Below, piece by piece: positions 23,251-34,400 of a DNA stretch of 64,000 nucleotides. Under the pieces are notes generated by a model. The model saw only the letters and a list, made by a program, of their open reading frames with translations. It was not told the origin of the DNA and searched no databases. The stretch's first letter is position 1; each line of letters begins with the position of its first letter. Made by a program: the position numbers and the translations under genes. Where the stretch lies: the NCBI GenBank assembly GCA_947652605.1, contig OX393576.1, positions 53,482,966-53,546,965 on the forward strand, given 5' to 3'. This stretch comes from Elmis aenea (lineage: Eukaryota > Arthropoda > Insecta > Coleoptera > Elmidae).

Positions 23251-25195
23251 CAAGTTTATTTATTACGATGTATTTTACTTACAATTAGAAAGCAATAATT
23301 TATTTAAAATTTATTGTATTATTTTAAGAATGTATTTTGTTACTGTTTATTGTTGTTCTATAATTTTTTTTTGCTTCAATTTCCACGTTTCTTCGCGCCC
23401 CATAAAAATATAAAAAAAAACAATAATTTAAACAATATCCATAAAAGATTCATTGTCAAGGTTGTTTTGCACCTACATGTTTTTTAATTAAATGCATTTT
23501 CCTCAAAAGATTGGGATCATTAATCAAGATTTTATGAATTTATTTGCTCGAATTCGTTAAAATATATTAACACTCATCATACATTTTACAATTTCTATTT
23601 TAGTTGGTTTTTAATTGATTTCTATATTAATTGATTTTTCTGTTGCCCATATCTTATTGGCACAACATGTAAAACTTGTTACCGGTAAAGAGAGTACGTA
23701 TTCTACAATAGCAAAATATTGTTGTGAGGAATATCATTGGAGTAAAAATAACATTCATGTTTTTTGTCTTTCAAGTTTTCTTCGCTAAAAAGCAGGACAT
23801 TCTTAAAACCTCGCAGGACGCGGACAAATAATTAAAAATCGGGATTGTCTCTCCAAAAGCGGGACGTACGGTGGTATGGTCACATTAAATGTTTGGGTAA
23901 CTTTGATTTTAAGGGTAACAATATTTCTGATGACAAAAACGTTCCGTTGTTTATAGTTTAAAATTAAATCCAATCTTCACCATGTTAGCAAAATATAAAA
24001 AGAGCCCAAAAGCAAGGATGAAATTTAATGAAGTATAATGGAACTTAAGTAGTTAAAAAAAGAAACGGATTAAATGTTATACATTTTATTGCAAATTTTT
24101 AATATTATTAATAGAAAAGATTAATTTTCAAGTGAAAAATGGGGTTGCAAATAATGGTTTTATAGTAGATGGGGTTTTCAGCTTGACAGTTTTTTCTTTT
24201 ACTTTAGTTAGTTACTATGAATTATGAGATTCTGTATCCAAAAAAAATTAAAAATGTTATTACCTTTAATACAAAAAAAACAATAAGTAGCAAATAGAAT
24301 TATTTTGCCAATTGGATATTACTATAGTTATATGTTATATGATATTCCAATTTCACCAATGATATATTTCAATACAATTGTTTGATGGAGCTAAGTTATT
24401 TAAGCAAGTATTCAATGCGCGGTTAATGTTGTACTAGTTACACTTTTTATGTAAAACAATAGTTAAATAGTCAATTTAAAGCTGGTTTTAAAGCGTGGGT
24501 CAGATTTTCAATTTGCATATGTAGGTAATATTAGCCATCTAAAAAATCTGTAATATTTTTCAAAAATAATGATAAAGTTAAGTAACACTTTACATATATT
24601 TGCCGTTTATTAGAAAGAAAATCGTGGATGTATTTCTACTTTAGGTTAGGAGTTTAGGACTAATCACCGATGGAAGAATCGAGCTTTCCCGTACCTGGAA
24701 AATATACATTTTTTGCTATTTGAGGAAATCGAAAGTACAAAAAAGAATTAAAACTCGACAGTGCGCTACACTGTTTAATGTAATGGAAGTAAAAATATTA
24801 ACTTTGAGCTTTGTATTCAGTTATTTTCTTTTTTTTTTGCATACCCAAATTTATTTGCTCTTTTTGAGCGTCGTTGGATGCATATAGTGACCACAGAACA
24901 TACACAAGCATAGTGACCTCTGTCGTGACGTAGTGGTGTTAACAAGTTAGTCAAGTTGCAAGTACGAACCAAAACTCAATGCAATAAAGAACACTTTTGA
25001 TAAACCCCATTAGTTATGAAAACTGTAATGTAATAACACACAAACATAAATATGGTTGATTCATTGAACATATCAGTTTCTTAGTAAAATTGCAAAGTAA
25101 GTGACAATTCTATGGCGTTAAAAGTCAAAATTTGAAGCTCTCTCAAGTATTAGTTGTAGTAGTTATAGTCTCTAAGGATAAAGGTCTTATATCCA
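23251..25195. other. intergenic, upstream of Dnajc8
   Basis: AT-rich. A CGGGACGTACGGTGGTATGGTCAC stretch near 23860 looks like a lone DNA-transposon end. A somewhat less AT-rich stretch at about 24860-25000, 200-340 bp before the Dnajc8 ATG, could hold its promoter, but no defined element was read. Confidence 0.35.
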
Positions 25196-25255
25196 ATGGC
25201 ACAACACAAAGATGTGCGCAAAAAAGAAGTGGAATTTAACGAGTATTATACAGAG
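25196..25255 (+). CDS. Dnajc8: Dnajc8 exon 1
   Basis: ATG at 25196 after an in-frame-poor leader. 20 codons ending EFNEYYTE, then donor GTAATT. The next intron is only 57 bp. Confidence 0.93.
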
Positions 25256-28200
25256 GTAATTATTTAATAATGTCCTTTATTATTAAATTTCATGTTGTTT
25301 CAAATGTTATAGGTGAAAGAAATTGAAAAAAGAGATTCTGTTTTAACACCTAAACAACAAATTGAACGGTTATTACGACCAGGTTCTACTTATTTTAATT
25401 TAAATCCTTTCGAAGTATTACAGGTAGAACCTGATACACTGCTAGATGAAATCAAAAAAAAGTACCGTAGATTGTCAATTTTGGTCCATCCTGATAAAAA
25501 TCAAGATGACCCAGAGCGTGCACAACAGGCTTTCGAAGTAGTTAATGGAGCTTTCAAAACATTAGAAAATGAAGATACTAGAAGAAAATGTATGGATATT
25601 ATTGAAGAAGCAAAGGGTCGAACAGATATTATGGTAGGTGTATTAAAATTTATGATGAATTGTTATCGTCATTGATTATGGGCTGTATTTATGTTGACCT
25701 TAAAAATATGGGTTATTTGAAAGTAATACGAAACATAAACTTGTGAAGGAAAATTTGTGGGCTGTAGGTATTATTTTATATTTCAAGACATGTATACATA
25801 TTAGAATCATCGGTTTGTCGTAAGTGTAAGTTTACAAAAAGAGTATATGAAATTTAGAAACTTTTGGCTTAAAAACAGTTAATAGCGTAAGTACATAGAA
25901 ATTAAGAATTGGTCTTTACTAGAAGTAGCAAAGAAATTATTTTACCGACGTAACATGTTAATTAAATTTAAAATAAAACATCATGATTGTCTTTGTGAAC
26001 AGAACTGAAATTTAATAACACGAGGCAGGGATCGCAGTTAAAAGAAATTTTAACATTACAAGTTCAAAATGTTACTCGGGCATATCTTCAGCTGGTAAGT
26101 GATAACACAAAATTACACTTTTTAGTCAGGATTTACGAAACACGTTAACCTAATACGGTTATCAAAGTATTTCTATGTAATTTGTGGATAAAAACATTCC
26201 CAAGTAATTGCAATAACATTATTTATAGCTTAATGAAAAAAGAAAAAAAGTCAAAAAGGAAGGCAGAAATGGAATTCCGGAAGATGATCCAGAGAAATAT
26301 AAACATGCTGTTTATGTTCTCACCATGAAACTTTTTGCAGATATGGAAAGAAAACGTCGGGATCTAGCCTCTAAAGATCAAGAGGAAAGGAAACGCAAAC
26401 GGGAACAAGAGATAGAAGAAGAAGAAAGTCAAAAGGCGCAGAAAGAATGGCAGAAAAATTTTGAGGTACGTTTGTGTTTTAAAAATGTAGTATTTGCTAT
26501 TTTCTTTGTCAAAAATGATATACAGGGTGGTAAAAAAATGCTGTTTCATGTGAAGTCATGGCCTACTAAGGGTTTCCATTAAAAATAAAAGTTCACTACG
26601 TATTTCACAAATCAAGGTCGTTAAAAAAATTTAAATTTAAAAAAAAATTAAGCAAAAAAATGTTAACAAAAAAACCTATGTAATATTTAGTTCTGTATTT
26701 GTAAATAAAAAAGTTACAGTAAATTTTCAAAAACAATGACATTTTATTTATCATCTGTGGTGCCAAAATAAATAACGATATAAAAAAATCTGATAACACA
26801 AGGTTGTTTATCTCAAATAAATAACCCAAGAGACCTATACAGGGTGTAGACTCGGATCACGCAACATAGCAATTTCAATGGTAAAATTTTATGAGTCGTA
26901 TTCCTGCTCCCCTAATATTTTAGAAAAAAAGTGCTAATACGTTTTTTGTAGAGAAAAAAAATCTGTATCCATAACTGTAATCAATATTACTTTTTCGTTT
27001 TCCAATAACTGAAAATTAAGCAATTACAAAACGGGTTTTGACAAAAATCTGTAGTGCCTTGGAATTATGCTATGACAACTGCCCAGCCTAATCCCTTATA
27101 CTGTCACTTTGACGCGAAATTCATTCTTAAAACCTTTATATTTTATCAAACATTTATTTTACACAAGTTATGTTTTCATTCCAAGATACAATAAAAATGA
27201 TTATTATGAATAAACTTCACGTCAAAGTGACAGTATGTGACATTAGGCTGGGCAGTTGTCATAGCATAATTCCAAGGCACTACAGATTTTTGTCAAAACG
27301 CGTTTTGTAATTTGCTTAATTTTTAGTTATTGGAAAACGAAAAAGTAATATTGATTACATTTATGGATACAGATTTTTTTTCTCTACAAAAAACGTATTT
27401 GCACTTTTTTTCTAAAATAATTAGGGGAGCAAGAATACGACTTTTAAAATTTTACCATTGAAATTGCTATGTTGCGTGATCCGAGTTTACACCCTGTATA
27501 ATATTTTCCCCAACTATTTTGGTGCACCCTGTTTTGACAAACAATTAAATTTTCTACTAAATAATTTTTTTCTGCAATCGTCGCTAAACTAGCTCAATAA
27601 GTACCCAAAAGCAGCTGTAATAATCATCACAGTCGGGAAACGACCCATTCCCGGCTAGCTGGGAAAGTGACAGATAAACTAGCCGGGAATGATCATTCCC
27701 GGCTAGTTTATCTGTCACTTTCCTTACCAGCAAATGTCACTGTCATTTTTGTAAATCAAATTGCATTAAAACATGATTTTTAAAATAAATAAAGAACAAA
27801 CAACTCGTATTTATGGAGGCTTTATTTTGTTTAGCTAATTCAGAAAAATACGTAAAGAGTACCGTTTCAGAGGTATGCTGCACACCTTTAGTCACGCACC
27901 ACTTACTATATACATCGTAAGTGTTTTCGTATCTCGCCCTGCTTTTTTCTGGAATCATGCCTTCAGTATAGCTTTTTCTGCAGCTTCTCGCAGTTCTGGT
28001 GGAGTACATTCAAATTCATTATCGGACATAATATTTGTAAAAATACAAAGACAATTACTAAAAATGCCGTATAAACTGACAAATCTGTCAGAATCAACAA
28101 ACTTGTTATATTTCCTAGCAACGACAACAAACTTGTTATATTCCCTAGCAACGGTCTCGCAGATCTTTTTGTTGAAATAATGTATCAAATTATGATTAAA

Positions 28201-28992
28201 ATTAATATTATTTAAAACTTATATAGAGTTACTAACCGATTGTGAGTAAAATAGTATACATACCTCACGGGAAGGATCATTTCAGCCTCGTGCTTAATAG
28301 ACGCTACGCTACGCGCCTCGGGCATCTCACTAAGCACTCGGCTGTAATGATCCACTTCCCCGCTTGGTATGTAATAATATACTATTTCACTGCCGATCGG
28401 CAGTAAAAAAGTAAAATCGGCAGTGAAAAAGTAAATGCGGTACGCTCATTGGTTGAATTTAGTAAAATCGGCAGTAAAAAAGTAAAATGCGCTACGCTAA
28501 TTGGTCGAATTTAGTAAAAGTGGGCGTGGTTTTGTTTAATACATATTTGACAGGAGAATGAGAATCTGACAGATGAAGTAAAACTTAATGTATTTGCTTG
28601 ATTTTTCGCTATTTCTTTGACGATTGCAGAAAAAAATTAATATGCACCTCGGCAGTAAAGTTTCTTTTTATCACTCGCGTGGTTATTTGCTCGACTTCGT
28701 CTCGGCAAATAATATCCACACTCGTGATAAAAAGTCGAACTTTATTGCCTTGGTACAGAAATAACTTGCTGTTACAACAAAAATGTAAATACAATAGTAT
28801 TTTGATAATTCTGCGTTTAAACTGTTGATTTTGCACATATTAAATGTAATAACTATTTTCTAGGAATCTCGACAAAGCAGAGTGGACAGTTGGCTTACGT
28901 TTCAAGCCGGAGGCTCAAAAGTATCAAAAACGAAAGCACCTAAGAAAATAAAAACATTTAAGCCACCTAAACCTAAACCAGAAACACGATAA
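25196..28992 (+). CDS. Dnajc8: DnaJ homologue subfamily C member 8 (four exons)
   Basis: Spliced from 25196-25255, 25313-25633, 26229-26465 and 28864-28992, all joins in phase 0 with GT-AG borders, giving about 248 aa (human DNAJC8 is 253). The J domain starts about residue 51 (NPFEVLQVEP) and has the HPD motif at 79-81 that activates Hsp70 ATPase. Residues 128-206 form a highly charged, probably coiled helical region ending AQKEWQKNFE. The last exon has SRVDSW and a Lys/Pro-rich nuclear-type tail. The vertebrate protein associates with spliceosomes and the SRPK1 kinase, so a nuclear splicing co-chaperone role is expected. All key motifs are intact. The third intron (2.4 kb) is loaded with mobile elements. 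The other two are short. Confidence 0.95.
25313..25633 (+). CDS. Dnajc8: Dnajc8 exon 2 (J domain)
   Basis: 107 codons after acceptor TTATAG. Contains KEIEKRDSVLTPKQQIERL, the J domain with LVHPDKNQDD, and ends GRTDIM before donor GTAGGT. Without splicing the frame would run to a stop at 25675. Confidence 0.95.
26229..26465 (+). CDS. Dnajc8: Dnajc8 exon 3 (charged helix)
   Basis: 79 codons from acceptor TTATAG to donor GTACGT. Begins LNEKRKKVKKEG, then IPEDDPEKYKHAVYVLTMKL and a long Glu/Lys/Arg helix ending EWQKNFE, colinear with vertebrate DNAJC8. Confidence 0.94.
26836..27500. mobile_element. foldback element in Dnajc8 intron 3
   Basis: Ends TATACAGGGTGTAGACTCGG and CCGAGTTTACACCCTGTATA. 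The arms stay inverted over most of their length (for example GGGCAGTTGTCATAGCATAA on the right against its complement on the left) around a centre of about 100 bp near 27170. It lies in the sense of a transcribed intron and would fold into a long hairpin. Confidence 0.88.
27662..27723. repeat. perfect 62-bp palindrome
   Basis: The 31 bases ending at the TGA/TCA centre at 27692-27693 are repeated exactly inverted. The CCGGGAATG word recurs in a third, partial copy at about 27640-27660, so the unit is part of a larger element boundary. Confidence 0.92.
27743..28188 (-). pseudogene. Crypton-like tyrosine recombinase fragment, frameshifted
   Basis: Minus-strand reading starts at MSDNEFECTPPELREAAEKA (about 28026) and, after a one-base frame change near 27965, continues IPEKSRARYENTYDVYSKWC and TSETVLFTYFSELAKQ (to about 27820). 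This is the N-terminal SAM-like core-binding part of the tyrosine recombinases of Crypton-type elements, seen in many insect genomes. The catalytic R-H-R-Y half is missing: the frame runs into intron sequence next to the palindrome at 27662. It lies antisense in Dnajc8 intron 3. Confidence 0.65.
28095..28154. repeat. two 30-bp tandem copies
   Basis: The unit starting CAACAAACTTGTTATATT is present twice with two differences. On the minus strand it duplicates 10 codons in frame (VAREYNKFVV / VARKYNKFVD) just upstream of the recombinase start. Confidence 0.85.
28262..28735. repeat. cluster of hairpins and CGGCAGT tandem units
   Basis: Two GC-rich inverted repeats (GGGAAGGATCATTTCAGCC against GGCTGTAATGATCCACTTCC, 28270-28365; GTGGTTATTTGC against GCAAATAATATCCAC, about 28670-28730) flank direct repeats of TCGGCAGTAAAAAAGTAAAA and TTGGTYGAATTTAGTAAAA. 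This looks like the end of a TIR element with subterminal repeats. No family assigned. Confidence 0.55.
28864..28992 (+). CDS. Dnajc8: Dnajc8 exon 4 (C-terminus)
   Basis: 42 codons plus TAA after acceptor TTTTCTAG. Reads ESRQSRVDSWLTFQAG and a Lys/Pro-rich tail. An AATAAA at about 29211 is a good polyadenylation signal. Confidence 0.93.
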   Translation, partial: ESRQSRVDSWLTFQAGGSKVSKTKAPKKIKTFKPPKPKPETR

Positions 28993-29309
28993 ACTCTCTT
29001 GTAAATAAATCCAAAAATTTGCTAAATAATTAATTGTACATCAAATTTCGATATCTAGTTGAATTACTAAAATTTACACTTGAAGTAATCATGTAGTGAT
29101 TTTAATTATTAAGTTCATGCTTTATTTTAAGATTCAATGGCTATCAACATCTTTACATATTAATTTGTAGCGTTAATAATCATTATAGAATAGATAATTT
29201 TAATGTAAAAAATAAATTTATTGTTTAATATTGTGTTTTATTTGAAAAATAGCATCTTCAAAAAAAAAACAGTTGCTCTGACTACAGACTAAATACTAAA
29301 TGTACAAGG

Positions 29310-30545
29310 TTCTCGTTTTTCGAGGGCCACCATGGGGATCTCGTAAACGGTAAGAGTTACGACTTCGGTTAAATTAGGGCAAAGTTGTATATTCAGGTGC
29401 TTAATAATTTGACGCAAACAGAACTTATCTAGCTCTTTTAGTTTTTAAGATGTAGGGAAAAAAGTAAAAAAGTGGATTTTTGTTTTTTGCTCGTAACTTT
29501 TTCATTTGATGTCGAATTTAATTTCTGTAACAACTTTTTCATGGCCACTTTTTGCAAGGAATCAGAATCCCCAATTATATTTTCCGTGCGACGTTTCGTT
29601 TTTTTAAAACCATCATCAGGTCAATTTTTTCTTATGGACGCTATATCTGATTTTAACGCCAATTTGTAAGCATTTTTTTCTGAATTCGACAATGTATAAC
29701 ATTTGGCACATTTTTGAAACATTGTTGTTAAAAATGGCAAAAACAAATATTTTATTTAAAACAAATCCTAATCGGCATGGTAAATAATTGTCTTTGTCCC
29801 TTTTTCCTTGGAAGCACGTAAGTAAACCGCATGAAATTACTATTTAAGGGATTTAATTTAAAAAAATAGGTAATAATAAATATGTTAGGAATGCATTAAC
29901 ATTGTTCACTTATTAGCAAATATTTTTAGAATATTTTCTTTGGTTAAGTAATAAATTTCTCTAAAATGTGTATTTAATCCTTATTTGGCATACAATTATT
30001 TGTTGTAGATAGGTACAGGAAACGCTAATACAGATTGATGCAGAATGTAATTTTGCATTAGAAAATGAAAAAAAAGTTTGGGCATTGTATTTAAAAAAAC
30101 GAGTTTTAGTGGTTTGAAGTTGTATTAAAAGAAAATTAAATTTTGGACACCCTGTAAGTAATGCATCGATTGCAAAAATTCCTGGATGTACTCCAAGGTT
30201 TATTCTAAAAAAGGCGGCGTTAGATAATATTAAGCATCACAATGAAAATCAAAAAATTTTCAAAAAATTCCAAAAATCTAAAAAATTACTGCGTTTAGGT
30301 ATAGGGAATGCTAATAAAAGTCCCTCTAAAATAACGTTATAAATCCAAATACGCAATAAAAAATAGGCTATTGTATTTGAAATAAGAGAGTAGACGTCAA
30401 CTTCCGGTATTTCCGGAAGTGTCACCATCTTGAAAATGTTTTCAATAAACAGACCAGATGCCATTATGGTCATAACCAAAATTTCAGATCCATACCCTTT
30501 TTCATTCTTCATATATTTTTAAGTACCGGTCTCAATCAATCACCC
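29310..30545. mobile_element. diverged ACAGGGTG-family material
   Basis: Contains ATGGGGATCTCGTAAACGGT near 29331, shared with the arms of the element at 36335-36960. Also has GGACACCCTGTAAG near 30145 and ATCACCCTATATAG near 30538. The frames inside have no known similarity. Borders are approximate and more than one element may be joined. Confidence 0.45.
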
Positions 30546-30599
30546 TATATAGTGCAAAGATTATAGTAAAATAAAACATGGTTCATGATAAAAAAGTTC

Positions 30600-31346
30600 T
30601 TTATTTTACATATTACAGAATCGAACATATATAAACAGCATATTTTCCTAAATTTGGGATTGCATAAGTACGTACGATTAACTCATTTAAAAGAAACTGT
30701 GGTATATTAAATTATCCGATAAAAACAAGTAGTTAAAACTAACAAATACAATGAAACAGTTTTGTATTGAAAATTACACATAGTTTCACATCAATGATAA
30801 TTAGCCATGTTAGTTACATGATTGTCAGAATATGTTATTATTTATTACAGTAGACAAAATATATTATTTATTTTGTAACACATTCCAAAATTACTTACAA
30901 TTTAAGGTACAATTTGGCATAATCTTGTTACCAGAATTTCATTTTGGCACAACGTATCAGTTTATTATACCAATCATATATTTTCATCATACTTATTCTT
31001 TGGAAGAACGTACAAAAAGCTCCCTCAAGCATTATTCCAACAATGTTAATTAGCTGCAGAGCTACACACGTTATAAACTAATAGGAATATCAAAAAGAAC
31101 TACATTATTAAACAAACAGAAAATATTTTGTTAAATATTGACTTAAATACTTACAAACAAATAAGAATTATTTACCTACATAAAGGTATACATTAAACTA
31201 GTAAAAATTACTTACTTTAGTTAAAATGAATACACATTTTAAGATCCCATATACAAAGTTTGTATAAACTTATTAAAATTACCTTTTATGTATAAAAATT
31301 AAATAAAAGCTCACAAATAAAATAATGGCTATGCCTTTTGATCGAA
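30600..31346 (-). other. btsz: probable 3' UTR of the C2 gene
   Basis: Sequence downstream of the minus-strand stop at 31347. AATAAA signals on the minus strand occur near 30600-30605 and 30840-30870. The actual end cannot be decided. Confidence 0.4.
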
Positions 31347-31489
31347 CTACGATGTTCGGTGATCAAGTGTGGGTCTTAAAGGTAAACAACCTTCTACCCA
31401 AAAGCTAGGTCGTTCTAGCATGCTCTTCCATAATGCAAGTTCTTTTCCTGTCGAATCCATCCAATCTACAGGTTTTCCATAATGTTTCC
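31347..31489 (-). CDS. btsz: btsz last coding exon
   Basis: Starts with two bases completing a Gly codon after acceptor TTTTTAG. Reads KHYGKPVDWMDSTGKELALW then MLERPSFWVEGCLPLRP and stops at TAG 31347-31349. This is the C-terminal signature of Slp/bitesize C2B domains. Confidence 0.93.
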
Positions 31490-34400
31490 CTAAAAATATA
31501 ATTAAATAAAGTCTTAACACATATTAAACCATTATGTTCTATCATTTTAAATTTAAACTAGCTGATACAGCTACAAAATTATATTATTCAGCGATAAATA
31601 CCTAAATAAAGTAATTTTTCTCAATTTAATTCATTGCTAACACAAAAATCACTTTTAATATAATTTTGCTCTCAATAATAATAATTTTTATTATTTATGA
31701 CATGAAGTAGTGATAAGGATTATAAATATATAATTTTAATATCAATACATTAATAAAGCAATTTTTTTAAATAATTTAATTCACTGTTAACACAAAATTA
31801 TCTTGTATTATAATGTTGCTCTTAAATAATAATTTTTATTATTTATAACCTAAACTAGCATATAAGGCCTCAAACTATATTAATTTAAGATCAATACAAG
31901 TAAAGTTATATTTCTCAATCATGTAATTTATTTTTAACGTAATTATTACTTTCAATTTAATTTTTTTGTTTGATGCTCCATATTACATATTCAATCCGAT
32001 TATTGTGTGGAGGGAATCTCGGTAACTATAAGAGGTATCGAAAAACAGACCGTGCATCCTCGATCTCTTTTTTCAAGAAAAAGTTAATGATGAAAATTGA
32101 AATTGATTATTGTCTTTTGTTTTCGAGTTATCGCTGATAACTCGATTTTTCGACTTTTCGTTTTATGACTTTATCTCACTTGTTTATGAAAATAAACAAA
32201 AATAATTTAGACGTTCTACAGGCACTTTTTTGATAAGAATGCAGTGGCGTAGACAATTTTACAAAAGAGGTTCGAAATTCGAGTTGTGACATAAAGTTGT
32301 ATTTTTTAAATAGAACCCATAGTTGGCTATGACTTATTTAAATTCCTTATTTTTTTGTCATTCCAAATATATAAGGGTTGATGTAGTTATTTTCAATAAT
32401 ATGTAAGTGGCGAAAGTTTTTTGTTTTTTTAAAGAAAATTGTAGTAGGCTGTGAAAACAAAAACAAAACAAGGTGTAAAACCTTTTAAAACTCATTTGGT
32501 ACAAGCTACGAAGGTTTTGTAATTTGTTGTTGTGATAAACATTATAAATATATGAAAATAAGAACAACGATACAATCGGAATCTGCAGTAATGTAGTTTA
32601 TTTATTATTACAACAAGTTACAAAACTTTCGTAACTCGTACCAAATGAGTTTTAAAAGGCTTTACACCTTGTTTTGTTTTTGTTTTCATAGCCTACTATA
32701 ATTTTGTTTAAAAAAAAAACTAAAAAACTTTCGCAACTTACATATTATTGAAAATAACTACATCAACCCTTATATATTTGAAATAATAAAAAAATAAGGA
32801 ATTTAAATAAGTCATAGCCAACTATGGGTACTATTTAAAAAATGCAACTTTATGTCACAACTCGAATTTCAAACCCTTTTTTGAAAAATTGTCTACACCA
32901 CTGCATTCTTATCATAAAAGTGCCTGTAGAACGTCTAAATTATTTTTCTTTATTTTCATAAACAAGCGAGATATAGTCATAAAACGAAAAGTGGAAAAAT
33001 CGAGTTATCGGCGATAACTTGAAAACAAAAGACGATAACCAGTATTGGTTTTCACCATTATCTTTTTCTCGAAAAAAAAAAGATCGAGGATGCGCAGTCC
33101 ATTTTTTGATACCTCTTATGGTTACCGAGATTTCCTATGAAAACATCGAAATTTGCCCACCCTGTATATTAATACAGTAAAAATTAAGATTAAAATCAAT
33201 ATATTAACATCCTTAAATAACAATTACAGGTTTGTTAACCGATTTAATTAAATAATTTGAGTGTTTGTGTTAACGAAGGTGTTTCAAATGAATCTTATTA
33301 TCGACTTTTGGAGAATAAATCTTGTGGTGACTTTCCAAAACAAACTGAGAGCTTAAAATAGGTAGTGAAAGTGTTATTCAGTAAACAAATCTTTTCCATT
33401 GCCTTTAAATATGTGTTAGTTGATAATAACTTGTGCATGTAACGAACTTACCTGACCCTAATGAAAATCTCACTCCGCCTAAAAATTCATTGCTACCAAG
33501 TCTGTCATGGTCCCAAACAGTTAATTCTAAACATCTCTCTGCTAATTCCTGCAGCGTTACATCATCATATATAAAAGTATGATGCCAAGCAGGATTAACG
33601 GTCTTCCTCGAGACATGTGTTTTTTGCTTTGAGCTCCTTCCTTTTTCTGGCAAAAGATAGCTGCAAAAATACGATTTTTAGATATAAACTAACACTCTGT
33701 TGTGCACACGAACCTTTTACAAAACGGATCTGATGTTCCATTTGCTTTTATTGCGGTAAGACTCTTTGCTTCTTTTACTAAAACATGCAAAGCGCCGCGT
33801 GATCTTTTTCCTTTTTTATGGACTGTCATATCAGGAGGAACAAATTTTAGACCAACTAAAATATCACCTTTAAATGACAGCATATCTTCAAATGGTTCCG
33901 TCTAAAACAAAAATAAAAGTTGATTTGAGAACAAAGTCGGGTATAAATTTTTCAAACTAATTTGGGGCAATTTGAGGACACTGGCAAAAACATTATGCAG
34001 ATTAAGTACTCACTCGTTCTTGCAGGTTGTACCATTTGGGCGTAGGGTCATCAAAAACTTTATTTTCAAAAGTCATCATGACTTCTCCCAGAAAATCATT
34101 TCTTCCAAACATATCCGAATGCCAAACCGTCAACCACAAAGTTCTAGTTTCTAATTCGTTAAGAGATATGTGGAATTTTAGGCACTCATCGAATACGGGA
34201 TTGAGTGTATGTTTCCTAACTTTCGTTTTTCGTTTACCGCCTTTCGATTTGTCCGGTAATAAATAAACTTTAACATATGGATCGGAACGATTACGCTTAG
34301 TATCTACTGCTGCGAGATCTTTGCATTGCTTTATTAATATTTCGAGGGCACCAGCTTTGTAATTGTATTGGAGTCCAAATTCTACTTGTCCACGGACTGT

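Noticed and set aside
27875..28180. 101-codon plus-strand frame
   Set aside because: Antisense shadow of the Crypton-like recombinase fragment.
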